From Triangularia verruculosa (Eukaryota > Ascomycota > Sordariomycetes > Sordariales > Podosporaceae): a stretch of DNA of 64,000 nucleotides. The position numbers and the translations under genes are program-made. Of this stretch, positions 41,219 to 53,554 are shown piece after piece. The stretch is from assembly GCA_033296885.1 (NCBI GenBank), contig MU863963.1, positions 62,001 through 126,000 on the forward strand, given 5' to 3'. Every line of letters starts with the position of its first letter. Positions within the stretch are counted from its first letter, which is position 1. The notes under the pieces were generated by a model. That model worked only from the letters and a program-made list of their open reading frames with translations, made no database searches and was not told where the DNA came from.

Positions 41219-41953
41219 AAGTTTCTTGTGTTGGGTTCTGCACACACAAAGTATTTGTAATCGGTCTCGACATGTCTCTTGTACGGGTTGTATGACTGAT
41301 GAAGTTTTTCTTTTTTCTATCTTGCACATAAGTCTTTTTTTGTTCATCACTGTTTACATACCCCCGCTTTTATTTTGATTATTGTTGGATTGTGAGTTGG
41401 GGCATGTTGTTGAGTAGTAGTAGTAGGAGGGGTGTAAGATGGGGAGGGGTGAGATTTCTGCTCTAATATACCACGGGACGATTGAACCTAAGGCGTTTTT
41501 GTTCATTTTTTTTTTTTTGACGAGAAGCTGCTGTTGGGAGGAAAGGATGTGTGATTTACATACTGGGGATAGTATAGAAGAGAAGAATCAATACTTCACC
41601 CTTTTTTTTACCATTCTCCTATCATCATCATGTGGTTTTTTTTCCCTCTTCACCCATCAACTGTCTTCTCTCTTTTTTTTGTTGAACCTACCATCCATCC
41701 GTATGGATAACCTTTTCACAACCCTAACCCAGCCAATCCATCCTGCACAATGGCTTATTAAAAAATAGCCACAGGTACCCACCCACCTCCACACGGGTCC
41801 AAAGCCGCACCACATTCCACCCCACCCTCCGTCCTCAAAGGGGAAAAAAAAAAGAAAAAAAGAAAATTCCGTCCTCAGAACTCCACAATATCAAACCTCC
41901 ACAATGATAAGCAAAACTTTCACAAGGAAAAAACAACAACAACCAGCAATAAA
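41219..41953. other. intergenic region before the tRNA gene
   Basis: The ERF4 3' flank, with T-runs at about 41508-41519 and 41637-41680 and an A-rich stretch near 41840-41867. No gene is seen. Confidence 0.5.
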
Positions 41954-42025
41954 AGCTGCATGGCGCAGCGGAAGCGCGCCGGGCTCATAACCCGGAGGTC
42001 ACTCGATCGAAACGAGTTGTAGCTA
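41954..42025 (+). tRNA. initiator tRNA-Met (CAU)
   Basis: A full cloverleaf of 72 bases can be folded: acceptor AGCTGCA/TGTAGCT (A1:U72 start pair, one G:U), D-arm GCGC...GCGC, anticodon stem CCGGG/CCCGG with loop CTCATAA (anticodon CAT at 41986-41988), T-stem ACTCG/CGAGT with loop ATCGAAA, and discriminator A. The A1:U72 pair and the AUCGAAA loop mark a eukaryotic initiator rather than elongator tRNA. No intron is present. Confidence 0.93.
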
Positions 42026-42034
42026 GCATTTCTC

Positions 42035-42047
42035 TTTTGCATTTTTT
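42035..42047 (+). terminator. RNA polymerase III T-run terminator
   Basis: TTTT at 42035-42038 and TTTTTT at 42042-42047 begin ten bases after the tRNA end, the usual position of polymerase III terminators. Confidence 0.75.
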
Positions 42048-42540
42048 CCTTCTTTTTCTCTTTTCCCCTTCGAGTCCCACCCGCCATGACAGCTCTGGTA
42101 GAAATCATCTTTTGTTTCTTTTTTTTTCTTAAAAAAAAGTTTAGTGGTACATGATATTCAAGGCCTGCCTTTATTTTTTCCTATCCCTTTCTCCACTCGG
42201 TACTTCAGCAGTTGCAAAGTGGTACACAATCATCAACTGACAGAGGCAAGTCCACATGTGCAATACCCAGCCCAAGCTGTTTCTCAAGTGTATCATTGTT
42301 TTTTATCTCTCTCTCTTACAAAAAACCTAACAAAAAATATGTATCTTGCAAGCTCTGGGGGAATTCATATAGGCAAACCAATCAATCAATCAAACCACCC
42401 ACCACCCGTCCTCCCTCTCCCCCGCCTCTCAACTGTGATCCTGATATTCCCCCCCCCCAAACCCCCAAATTCCCTTCCTTTCCTCCTCTATCTAAATAAT
42501 ACACCGAACTCACACGTTCAGCTCCCTCAAAACCAAAGGC
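42048..42540. other. intergenic region between tRNA and LOS1
   Basis: T-rich and C-rich sequence forming the 3' flank of LOS1. No gene is seen. Confidence 0.5.
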
Positions 42541-45500
42541 CTACTTCCGTCCCTTGAGCAAAGCCAAAAACCAGTCCACCAACGGCTTCCTCCCCGTCGT
42601 GGTCGTCAACGTCCTCAGAAAGTCGTTGCTATCGGACCCAAGCTGGCTTTGGACGTGGCTGATGAAGAGGTCGCCAGTCTTCATCCAGATGGCTTGCTGA
42701 ATGCCGGCGATCTCGTTGAGAATCTGTCTGGAAGTGGCATCGCTGCTTGGTCTGAAGCCGGCATCCTGCAGCACGTCCCAGCACACGCTGTGGAATTGGG
42801 TGAGCATAAATTGATCAAAACCGGGAATCGTCGGGGCAGGGGGACCAGTAGCCACCGGGTTCTCGCCCGGGGTGATGATGTCAGGACCACCCCACTGGGT
42901 AATCATCCGACTGAGGACGTTGAAAGCGATTCTGCTCGCCACCAAGTTCTCATGAGCGAGATTCTTGGCGATGCTGAAAATCGACGAGACAAGAGACTCA
43001 AAAATGCCCTGGTTGGCGGCCGACACCAAAACGCCTCCCAGATCATTCATGAAAATAACCTGAATGAACGAGACAAACTCGCGCCTGAGCTCCTGAAGCT
43101 GGATTTCGTCGTCGGTGCCGTTGATAGGCTCCGATAACCCGCCAAAGACCCGTTGGAGGAGAGGCGAGAGGAGAACATCGAGAATGTTGGAAATCTCGCC
43201 CTTGAAATTGTAGACTATTTGCTCCAGCAGACGAAGGAACATGGCCATCTCGTCCTTGCTAGAGCTGCGAGACAAAAGACCTTCGATCCACTGTGGGAGC
43301 TGTGGGAGGACCGCAGAGCCGAGAACGCCGAGGAGGCGGGAGAAGGCGGATCGGCAGGCGACCCTGATCTCGTCGCTCGTATTCAGTTGGTTTAGGGCAA
43401 TAAGGATCGCCTCGGAACATCTCGTGAACTCGGTAGCGATTTCTGGCGCTGGCTGAGTCCGTGCCTTGGTCTGGCCCATTGGCGTGTCGGCAAAGCCAGT
43501 GGCCAGCGTCCCGAGAGCCAGGATAATGTGGTGAATCTGCAGGATCGCCTGCGTATCACCAGTCTTGGCTCTGTCTAGATGAACGCTCATGTCTGCGAAG
43601 AGAGGCTCCATAACGGACCGGGCGTACAGCACCTGATCAGCAACAGGGGTGGCAGACGTTGAGGACACACAGCCAACTGCCTCGAATAGGTAGAGCTGAC
43701 CATTGAAGACGGCATCGGCAGAGTGGTCAGACTCATCAGAGGACATGTCGTCATCAGCCTCATTGCTCTGGACCTCAGCCTTGATGGGGAGCAAGTCACC
43801 GATGGACTCGATCACCGTCTTGGCCACATTACCGACCTGCGCCCTCAGCATCTTCACGAAGCGCAGGAACAGGTACCAAGAACGCGTGCGAACTCTGACG
43901 TGCTCATGGTGCACCAGCCTTACAAAGTTCTCAAGCACTCGAGGGATGTAGTTTTGGTGAGTCTCAAAGAAGCTGTGATACCGGACGCAGATCTCCATGT
44001 ACTGGAGCAAGATGGCCGGATGGGCATAGTTGGCAATGCCTATAAAGTGTTAGTAAGCATGTTTAATCTGCAATGAGCATGACGACAAAACCTACCAGAA
44101 TCCACCATCTTGCTCATCATGAGAGCAAGCCGCTCTGCAGCCACGGGGTTCGCCTGGCTCTTGGCAGCCAGTCCCATGTTGGGCAGCGCAAGCTCTCCAA
44201 ACAAGTACATTTCGTGAAGCGCCAAATCCAGATCTCTCCAGTCCATCCGAGACCCTTGTTGTTCCAGTGTGTTGAACATGTTTCCGACCAGGTTGCTCAT
44301 GAACTCCATGCAGAGGTTCTCATCAACAGCAGCGACGCTCTTTTGGAGGATCTGTAACCTCTTGCGCAGCTCCAGGAACTCTGCTTCGTCTGTTTGTTCG
44401 TCTTCGAGGCCCCAGTTGGATGTCTCGTCGTACCTCATCTTGAGAACAATAGCATTCAGAATAGGAGGAAGCATTTCGGAATACGCCGCCGGAAGAGTTC
44501 CGACTTTTCTGAGGAAAGTGAGGAGATCGGTCAGGGAGGGAATAACAGTCGAGCAGACTTCGTCATACTCGTCGGAGAACAGGCGGAGAAGTGATGGCAA
44601 GAAATCTTGCAGAAGCTGCTCAGCCTTTCCTCTCGTGACATTGTCAACCTTGCCGTCTTCAAGCACGCGGACAACATCTGCCATGACAGCGTTAACAAGC
44701 TTGGCTACCACCTCGGCCAGATCTGTGTCATAGCGTGGCGTCCCCTTCCACTCATTGAGCGGGGGGCTGGCTAGCAGTTCCGTGACAATTCCGCGGAGCT
44801 GCAAGAATGTGATCATCTCCATCTTGTCGCTGGCCTTCATTTTCTTGTTGACAACCTCGGTGAAAGTATCAACAGCGGTATCTCTGACCTTGTCCTCGCC
44901 CCCCGAGGCATTTGTCCTCCCAACCAAGGGCAGCAAGAGGCCCAGCATTTGTTGGTTAATAACTAGGGAGATGTCTGTCCAGCTCACCCACTTGCCGATA
45001 ATTTTGAGCGTCATTTCCACCACCCCATCGTGCTGGTTGCTGTACCGAGTCAGAATATCCACCCACGAGGTCGCAATCTTGGCCATATCCCGCTCTCGAA
45101 TAAGATCCTTGAGATCACTGTTGCGCTTCGCCTCCTGTTCCTGCCGGCTGAGCATCAAGTCGGCAATCTCATCGTGAATCGAGCTCAGGATGCGAAGGTA
45201 TAATATGACGCCTGGAAGATTATCGTTCTGGGCGATGGCATAAAAGTCCTGGATGAAGCTGCTCCAGTGTTCCCTGTACAAAAAGACAAATAGATAGGTC
45301 AGGGTTTGCGTCAACTTGTTTTGGAGATGTGGTGGATCGACTCGATCTTGGTTGTTGCTGGTATATGAGCGTCCGATATATTCGAGCAGAGATTGCTTGA
45401 GGTAGACGAGACTCTGGGCGTCCAGTGCTTCTGAATGGACAGCATTATTGACGATTTCGAGAGACACTAGCCGTACAACTTCGGATGTTGGGGGAGATCG

Positions 45501-45818
45501 TGTGAAGAGGCCAATACACACTTGCCAGGCCGTGGGGTCGACTCTAAGTTGGTTCAGGTATTCGAAAGCCTGGCCCTTGAGTTCCTGGCTGGAGCTCGGG
45601 TTCCAAGCGACCTCGATCGCATTCTCGATCTGTCGGGGCAGAACATGTCAGCATCATAATGCAACCTGGGGCCAAGAGCGGCGGCAGGAACGGCAACAGG
45701 AACGGCAACAGGAACGGCGACGGTATCCCTCGTGCTGGGTGGCGGGGTTGGGAGATTGGGCGCTTTTGCGGGGAACAGGAGCATGGATGTAGCAAGTTGG
45801 GCTTACCTGGGCGTCCAT
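42541..45818 (-). CDS. los1: exportin-T (tRNA exportin Los1)
   Basis: Predicted exons are 45818-45807 (12 bases, MDAQ), 45629-44096 and 44039-42541, with introns of 177 and 56 bases, giving 1014 residues. Family blocks are clear: IENAIEVAWNPSSSQELKGQ at the start (importin-beta-like N-terminus), then QDFYAIAQNDNLPGV, and near residue 530 VRLVHHEHVRVRTRSW followed by LRAQVGNVAKTVIES. The whole protein fits a HEAT-repeat solenoid of normal Los1 length. Exportin-T binds mature tRNA with RanGTP in the nucleus and carries it to the cytoplasm. The tiny first exon ends with a good donor (CAG then GTAAGC). The first intron carries a short tandem repeat. The gene is intact, and an initiator tRNA gene lies beyond its 3' end. 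Confidence 0.92.
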
Positions 45819-46521
45819 TGCTGGACACGGTGGTTAATGTGGTTGTTGTGAGGGGATGTGGTATGATTATATGGGCGGACTATTAATTTTTTCGCGAAGC
45901 TGCTATAACTCTGGCAGCTGTGGTGGGAGAGCACTCGGCATGCTCAGAAACGGCAGATGTGGCGCCGAAGACACATGAGTCGACCCTGCTTCAGTTGGCC
46001 TCCATGGTCCGCGGGGAATAACAAAGACAGCGGCGGTGGAGATGGATGAGTGTTTGTCAGATGAAGTCGCTCACAGTTCAGGTCACTCTGTTTCTCGACG
46101 TGACAGCCGCGGTATGACTGCTCGGAGGTTTTGTTTTCAACTTGGTATCTGTAACAAAGGCGGTCGATGGAATGGGATGCTGCAGAGATGGTGGGGCAGA
46201 GGGAAAAAGGCCAGGCTTCCAGACGGAGCTTCCAGACACGCCAGACTGCCACCCGAACCTTGGTGGGGCACGGCACACATGGCGCACGTGCCACTATCTC
46301 TCCAGCACATCATTGTGTAACGGGTTCATGACCACCCACCCACCTGCAGCTACCCTAGCTTCTAGAACAAAAACCAATGCCCATTGTACACGATACACTA
46401 CACTCCGGTATTCATAAGCCCATCGCCAAACCCCAACGCCATAACCAGATATAGTTGGCTTCAAAACAAACCCTATTTTCCTTCCCTATAATGACCTTCA
46501 TCCCAACAAAACTGCGCCACT
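45819..46521. other. intergenic region between LOS1 and POB3
   Basis: Carries the LOS1 promoter and POB3 3' flank; no convincing reading frame. LOS1 and POB3 are both on the minus strand. Confidence 0.5.
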
Positions 46522-48359
46522 TCAACCAGTCTTCTTCTTCTTCTTTGGCCGTTCCTCCTCCTCTTGGGCATCCTCCATCTCCTCGTCTTCGTCATCGTCC
46601 ACCTCATTATCAACATCACTCTCCCCACTGCCAGAGCCATCACTCTCGTGATTGCTGTCGTACTCCTCGGCAACATCGCTGTCTGAGTCGGCCTGGAAGT
46701 CCTCATCCACGCTTTCTTCATCCTCGTCAGCTGAGCCGCGGTCGGCCTTGTTCTGGACCACTTCCTCGTCCGAGCTGGCCATGTCCTCTGCTCTCATGGC
46801 CGCAGCAAGCATGTTGGCATCCTCGTCGATTTCGTTCTTAACGCGCAGGCCCTTGAACTTGAAGAAGTCCTCGAGTCCCTTCAGATCTTCGCGGTTGATG
46901 TTGCTAAATTGCGAGTTGCCACCCCCCTTCATATGGACAGTAATGTCAAAGGTCGAAAGAGCTGAGACAGCCCCCCCGACACGGGAGAAGGTGATGGACT
47001 GCGTTTGATCGTACGAGATGTAGGTGGCTGGCTTTGGCACGAACATGAAAGCCTTTTCCAGGCAGTACAAAAAGCCTTCGCTGGCCTTGATGGAGCACTT
47101 GATGCCAGACTGTGCCCTGTGCGTCTGGAAGTTTTTGGCGGGCGAAAGAATCTTCTTGCCAGCCAGTCCTCTGAAGATTTGGGCCACCACACTGTGCAGA
47201 GGCTGCTCGTAGTGAGGTTCGAGTTTGCCCTTGTACTTCTCGTTGAGGTCTTCCTCGGGGAGGTTCAGATCCAGCGTCACTTCCTCGTCGGTCTTAAACT
47301 GCATCACAAGGAATGGATACCTGGTCTGGCCCTGTCGCAGGGGCGGATCCAAGCCAATGCAGAGGAGATAGTGAACCTCGTCCGGCTTGGGAAGCACCAT
47401 AAACTTCTTGATGGCCTCGTACTGGATCTTGTAGTCGTATGTCTTGCCGCGAAGACGAAAAGACGTGTCGTACATGTCGATATCGAAACGGCCTCTTGGC
47501 GTGAGGTGCAAGACGTCGAGGAAGGTGGCAATTGTGTCGCCAGCCGACTCGCCAATCTCGGCCTTCTCGATCAGCGTGTCGTAGAAAAGTGTGACGGCGT
47601 TCTTCTCTTCCTCGTCTGCGTCGCTACCAGCATCGCCACCCTCGGCCTCCTTCCGGGTGGTTGTTCCTGGAATGTAGAACCTCATCTCGACCATCTGATC
47701 TTTGCTGGCCGACGCCTTCTTGCCCTTTCCAGGCGTGGCGCCATTTTGGCCGTTGGCTTTCCCGGCCTCACCGACAGCAAACTCGACAGCGATTTCGTTT
47801 CTGCCTGCAAGGTTGGTGTTTGAGATTTCGGAGTAGGGGATTTCGAATGCGGGGCGATTCTGGACGTTGAATGTGAGCTCTGCCTTGCCAAACTCGGCCT
47901 TGCCCCAGTTCCAGCCACGCAGCGAGTGCTCCTTGCTTTCGAGGTTGGTGCTATACCAGTTCTTGAAAATCTTGCTCAATCGCTCGTAGTCCTGTTGCGA
48001 TAGTTGTCAACGACTGCCCTGTGTTTGTTGCTGCACAGAAATCAAGCACCCACCTCTTGTTGGAACCCGTCTAGTTGAATGATGCCCGAAGTTCTTTGCA
48101 GGATCTTGATCTCGTAGCCCTTGGCGGCTCTGCTCCATTGCGCACCGCCAATGTTGCCCTGGTCGAGTGTGAAAGTGTCGCCGCCGCCTACTGGCTTCCA
48201 GCCGAGACCGGTCTCTGCGAATCTGCACTTTCCGTGCTCCTTGGACAGGTCCAGGTAAATGTTGTCGAAACTCTCACTGCGCAACGGTTAGTTTCAGAAA
48301 TGGGTGCGATCAGGCGCAGAGAAGGAATCAATTCAAGACTGAACGTACATGGCGGCCAT
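46522..48359 (-). CDS. pob3: FACT complex subunit Pob3 (SSRP1 family)
   Basis: Predicted exons are 48359-48349 (11 bases), 48276-48054 and 47991-46522, with introns of 72 and 62 bases, giving 567 residues. The joined start reads MAAIESFDNIYLDLSKEHGK, then GLGWKPVGGGDTFTLD, the N-terminal/dimerisation domain of Pob3. The SSRP1 structure-specific recognition region and the Rtt106-like double PH region follow (FDIDMYDTSFRLRGKTYDY; YEQPLHSVVAQIFRGLAGKK; VGGAVSALSTFDITVHMKGG). The tail is strongly acidic and ends RPKKKKKTG. There is no HMG box, as expected in fungi, where Nhp6 supplies it. With Spt16 the protein forms FACT, a nuclear histone chaperone that loosens and rebuilds nucleosomes in transcription and replication. 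The gene is complete. Confidence 0.95.
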
Positions 48360-49528
48360 GATGATGACGGTGTCCTATCCAAACTTGGAGTGATGGTTTG
48401 GATGGCGTTATGGATAAGGTAAGTTGGGATGTGGACGGTTGCCAGAGACAAATTCAAAGGCGGCGTCGAAAGAACTTCCACTCGGCGCGCCTCTGAAAGG
48501 GAACCGGCGCCGTGACGCGACAAGCTAAATTGATGGTCCGTGCCCTCTGTCAGGCAGCGGCTGAATTGCCGGGCGGTGTGATTTTCAGTCAGGGAAGCTT
48601 GGGCCATCCTGGAATGGATCCATCAAGGTGGGGTAACTTTCGATCATGACATCGAGGGGTCGTTTGCTTCTTTCACCTCATACCTCGTCATCAAACAAGA
48701 GACGCTTTTGGAAGCACTGGAAGCACGTTTCAGCTGATCTACTGTGGGATCTCACAAGCATATGGGAATAAACAACTGACAAGCCTGCTCTCAATCTTGT
48801 CATCTTCCCAGCATGGCTCTTACACCACCTTCATCCACCAGGCTACAATGACGCAGTCTATGGTACCTTAACTAACTCTCAGCGTGTACGAACAACGTTG
48901 AACACCACCTGATTTCCCCGCCCTCCCAGAAATAACCACATTTCCATAAGGCACATAAGGTAGCTGTCAAACATCTCTCCATCATGAGCAGACCGCAGGC
49001 ACCATACCTAGCCACCCATGCCAGCTCGATACGTAGCACATTGTATTCAGCCAACAAGAATGTCCACTGTGTTCCCATCCGGGAACGAACACAAGCAACA
49101 AAGAGCAATTATTGCTAGGCATATTCCAGGTAGCATCGTAAAACTTATAAGCTGCTCCATAAATCCTGTTGTTGGCGTGTGTGAGCCACACCTTCTAGAA
49201 ACATCTCGATTCCTGTTCAACCGTACTGTATGCATGGAATATCTCTTGGCTCGTTTGCTCCATCATTCGCTCCTGCCCCACGGTATATCATCATTCATTC
49301 ATCTGATGTCAGGCAGCAAGTAAACGAACAGCGCACTGGGATGTTTCAGACTTTTGATATAACCCCGCCAGTCAATTTGTTTGTCTGCTGTCGACCTTTA
49401 AAGAACTTCAACGCTCTGCAATTGGGAGCTACACTCGAAGCTTTCGAAACCCACGATTCCGTGATCCAACAAAGGCCTTTTTCCACGACCTACATTTTCA
49501 TTTCGACGCTAATAATTGCCAACAAGAG
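48360..49528. other. divergent intergenic region of POB3 and the GFA-type gene
   Basis: Both promoters must lie here. Only short frames are present, and no repeat or RNA gene is recognised. Confidence 0.5.
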
Positions 49529-50307
49529 ATGTCACTGGCTCCCCTCCTCCACGGCGGCTGCCAATGCGGTCGGAATATCTACATCATCCAGTTTCCCAGC
49601 CAAGATACATCGTCAACCGCGGACCAAGCCGCGAGGTTACTGTTTAACCAACGTAAGCCACCTTCTTGAGAGCCCTACCTTACCCAACCAGATTCACCAC
49701 TTCCCCAACTCCAACAGCGAGCTAACAAGAGAGAAAAACAGGCCACAACCTAAACCCCCTCCTCCGCATCCCCCTCTCCTACTACCGCTCCCTCACCCTC
49801 CCCAACCGCCCGGACGAGTCCCACTCCCTCATCCACCGCACCTACACCCCTCCCGCCCAACCCAACGTGATGCACCACTTCTGCGGCTACTGCGGCACAC
49901 CCTTATCCTACCACACCTCCTCCCCTTCCTCGGAAGCCGATTTCATCCAGCTGACTCTTGGCTCCCTCTGGGACACGGACCTCGCCCAACTTGACCAGCT
50001 GGGGCTGCTCCCGTCTTCTGAAGGTGGCAGTGACGCCGAAGACGACAAGACAGAAAGTGGTGGTGGTGGTGGGATGAAACTTAGTGTGCAAAGGGGGGGT
50101 GGTTGGTTGGATGGGTTGATTGAGGGGAGCAGACTGGGGAGGCTGAAGAGGGGGGAGACGAGGAGGGTGGTGAGGGAGGGGAATGCGGTGAGGGTAGAAT
50201 ATGAGATTAGTGAGTGGGTTGATGGGGATGAGGTTGAGAATGAAGGAGAGGGGAGGAAGAGGAAGTTTGAGTTGGCTGAGGGGGAGGGGGAGGCTATGCA
50301 GCATTGA
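49529..50307 (+). CDS. GFA/CENP-V-type zinc-binding protein
   Basis: Predicted exons are 49529-49652 and 49742-50307, with an 89-base intron (GTAAGC...AACAG), giving 229 residues. The start MSLAPLLHGGCQCGRNIYII carries the CxC pair and HHFCGYCGTPLSY the CxxC pair typical of the GFA domain (Mss4-like zinc fold; glutathione-dependent formaldehyde-activating enzyme family, also CENP-V). The part after about residue 120 is low in complexity (Gly- and Glu-rich), and a KRKFELAEGEGEAMQH tail ends the protein. Members of this family are often small enzymes or binding proteins of unknown substrate, so no reaction is assigned. The acceptor choice among nearby AGs is the least certain part of the model. 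Confidence 0.78.
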
Positions 50308-52054
50308 CTGAAGAGGCGGAGGGGGTAGCAAGGGGAATGAGACTTGTGGTCATCGGTGAGCAAGATGAAACTCACACTACCTTGTTCGGCGGCTTTGGTT
50401 TTTTTGGCAACGGGGGTTTATTGATTACTTTCCTAAATCGGAAAACAGGACAAACAGGGAACTATTATCGACTTGGTGGAAGGGGGCATATCTGGAGTTA
50501 CGTCTTTTTTTACCTACTTTGCAACATGTCATCAAGAGGGGGACTTACTTTCTGTTTGTAACAACAATATCATGTGGTATTATTCTTACCAGCTTGGCCG
50601 AGTCGATATCAAAACACAAATATAGCAGCAATAATACCAAGAAAACAAAACAAACCTTGCTGATGAAGCTACCAGGTACTATCGCCGGGACGAGATCCCG
50701 TGGACGTCCCGAAGATTTACCGATTTTTTCAGCTTTTATTCAAGGGACGGACCAAATGGGGACGGCGTTCCGGACCTGGGGAACAAAACTGTTGAGAGTT
50801 TGCTTGAAGCTTGATTTGAACACCGGGCCGGAAGTGATGTGAATCGTCAGGTCGGCCGAGGATTAGCCACAGCCGGCATTTTGCCAGACGCCTGCCGCCC
50901 CCAGAGACCTCTTTTTCGCGTAGCTACGCCGGGCGGTTGAAGAGGCTCATCTCGGCAGGGCGGGCGGTGTCCTGCCGTGTTGATTGTGTGGCCACCATCC
51001 ATCCACCCCCTGTCTGGGAAGCCCATGGGGACGGGGGGAAGGGAACTCGTGATCGATAACTTGGAGTTGTTTGCCCGAGGTTTACCCAGCCGGGCGCGCA
51101 CGCCTGATCCTTTGCGGCCCGGGGTTCCGAAAAGCGGGCTGCAAGATGGAGAGTGTTGATCTGTGTGGGTTTGGGAGCAGAGGAGAGAGAGAGAGAAGAG
51201 GGGTTTTTTCTTGGTGGGGTTTGAGAGTTTGGTGTTGAGAGAGAGATGAGATGAGATGTCGTTGGATTTCTACACATAACGGGATTTTTGAGCCCCCTTT
51301 TATTTTTTCTCCAAGCTGGCCCATTTGCGGCTCTTGTAAGGCAGTCTTTGCTGTAAGGTACGGGGTTCTTTTACGATCTGTGTGCCGGGGTCAGGACCGT
51401 TTCGACCGTCTTTCTGGAATCAGTTAAGGTGGTATGGCGGCCGGATCTTTCTTTGCTTTCCTCCGACGCTTGAGGCTGGGCGGGGGGACGTGATTGGGTT
51501 ACCGTGTTAGACAAGGGGTCCTTTCGTCTCTTCTGCTGCAAGTCACTTTTGAGGGGGACGAAGGGCGAGGTGGTACAAGAATACATAGGCGGACGGGTGA
51601 TGAATGGTGGTAACCAACCCCCATGCCCCATCTTTTGGGATCTCTCTCTCTCTTACCCCGCGGTGGAGAAGGCAAGCCCACAGACAAACAAACTGGGGGT
51701 ACTTGTCCCCCGGGTGCATGCTGCTAGCTGCCATAGAATGGGGTCATGACCACTGGGGTCCATTTGCTTGCTGCAAGTGCGCAACGCGGCTAGAGTACAA
51801 ACCCGCCCATCTCAGCCTATGCCTAGCCTTTTTCTCGGTGTCGACGGTCCGAAACACGGGAGAAATGGGGGGGTGTGAGGGAAGAGAGTATAACGGCCAT
51901 GAAACCATATCGATGGGGAGGGGGTTTTGTGTATATATAAGACATGCTCCCCCCTCCATCTCTGTGTTGGCTGGTAGAGAAGAAGATTCCCTTTCTGTCT
52001 TCAAACCACCTTTCTCTCTCTCTTCTCAGAAACGACCAGAGTTAGCTGCCCATC
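50308..52054. other. intergenic region and promoter of the beta-glucosidase
   Basis: 1.7 kb without a convincing frame. The right 150 bases form a compact promoter with a TATA element and a pyrimidine-rich leader. GA-rich repeats occur near 51178-51250. Confidence 0.5.
51932..51940 (+). promoter_or_regulatory. TATA box of the GH1 gene
   Basis: TATATATAA lies 115 bases before the start codon at 52055 and is followed by a CT-rich leader (51948-52026). This layout is typical of strongly expressed fungal genes. Confidence 0.6.
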
Positions 52055-53554
52055 ATGTCTCTTCCCAGTGATTTCCAGTGGGGTTTCGCTACCGCTGCGT
52101 AAGTTTGTTTTTCTCCTTATCTATTCACCTTGTCAGCATGGCTAACCTTGTCTCCTCTCTCATACAGGTACCAGATCGAGGGTTCCGCTGACGTCGATGG
52201 CCGTGGCCCTTCCATCTGGGACGCCTTCTGCGCCATCCCCGGCAAGATCGCCGATGGCAGCTCCGGTGCCGTCGCTTGTGACTCTTACAAGCGCACCAAG
52301 GAGGACATTGACCTCCTGAAGTCGCTGGGCGCCAAGGCCTACCGCTTCTCTATCTCGTGGTCCCGTTGCATCCCCCTCGGCGGCCGCAACGACCCCGTCA
52401 ACCAGAAGGGCATTGACCACTACGTCAAGTTCGTCGACGACCTCCTCGAGGCCGGCATCACCCCCTTCATCACCCTCTTCCACTGGGATCTCCCCGACGC
52501 CCTCGACAAGCGTTATGGCGGCTTCCTCAACAAGGACGAGTTCACCGCCGACTTTGAGAACTACGCCCGTGTTCTCTTCAAGGCCATCCCCAAGTGCAAG
52601 CACTGGATCACCTTCAACGAGCCCTGGTGCACCTCCATCCTCGGTTACAACTCTGGCTACTTCGCCCCCGGCCACACCTCTGACCGCAGCCGCTCTGCTG
52701 TCGGTGATTCTGCCCGCGAGTGCTGGATCGTTGGCCACAACATCCTCATTGCCCACGGCAAGGCCGTCAAGGTCTACCGTGAGGAGTTCAAGCCCGTCAA
52801 CGGTGGCGAGATCGGTATCACCCTGAACGGTGACGCCGTCCTTCCCTGGGACCCCGAGGACCCTGCCGATGTCGAGGCCTGCGACCGCAAGATCGAGTTC
52901 GCCATCTCTTGGTTCGCTGATCCGATCTACTTTGGCAAGTACCCCGACTCGATGCTCAAGCAGCTCGGCGACCGCCTCCCCACCTTCACCCCCGAGGAAG
53001 TTGCCCTCGTCAAGGGCTCCAACGACTTCTACGGCATGAACCACTACACGGCCAACTACATCAAGCACAAGACCGGCACCCCTCCGGACGACGACTTCCT
53101 CGGCAACCTCGAGACGCTCTTCTACTCCAAGTCGGGCGAGTGCATCGGCCCCGAGACGCAGTCCTTCTGGCTCCGCCCCCACGCCCAGGGCTTCCGGGAC
53201 CTCCTCAACTGGCTCAGCAAGAGGTACGGCTACCCCAAGATCTACGTCACCGAGAACGGCACCTCGCTCAAGGGCGAGAACGACATGAACCTGGAGCAGA
53301 TCGTCGAGGACGACTTCAGGGTCAAGTACTTTGACGACTACGTCAAGGCCATGGCCAAGGCATACTCCGAGGACGGGGTTAATGTCCGGGGCTATCTCGC
53401 CTGGTCGCTGATGGACAACTTTGAGTGGGCCGAAGGGTACGAGACGAGGTTCGGCGTGACGTATGTCGACTATGAGAATGATCAGAAGAGATACCCCAAG
53501 AAGAGCGCCAAGGCGATGAAGCCGCTTTTTGAGAGCCTGATTGAGAAGAAGTAA
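52055..53554 (+). CDS. GH1 beta-glucosidase, intracellular
   Basis: Predicted exons are 52055-52098 and 52168-53554, with a 69-base intron, giving 476 residues, the normal GH1 length. The start MSLPSDFQWGFATAAYQIEG is the family signature, and there is no signal peptide, which points to a cytosolic enzyme like the Cel1A/Bgl2 type of cellulolytic fungi. The acid/base Glu is E166 (TFNEPW) and the nucleophile E377 (YVTENGTS). The sugar-binding HWDLP and the C-terminal WSLMDNFEWAEGY are present. It would hydrolyse cellobiose and other beta-glucosides, often with transglycosylation that yields cellulase inducers. Codon use in most of the gene is strongly C-ending, unlike its neighbours and typical of high expression. 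The gene is complete. Confidence 0.95.

Noticed and set aside
42063..42085. TTCGAGTCC, resembling a tRNA B box, shortly after the initiator tRNA
   Set aside because: No matching acceptor or anticodon arms can be folded upstream; a single B-box-like word is not a tRNA.
51663..51758. Possible carbon-repressor (CreA-type SYGGRG) sites upstream of the GH1 gene
   Set aside because: Three matches (51663, 51693, 51753) are not clearly more than expected by chance for a degenerate six-base motif in this length.
52160..53182. 340-codon open frame antisense to the beta-glucosidase
   Set aside because: A mirror of the strong codon bias of the sense gene, rich in Val, Glu and Gly, with no domain of its own.
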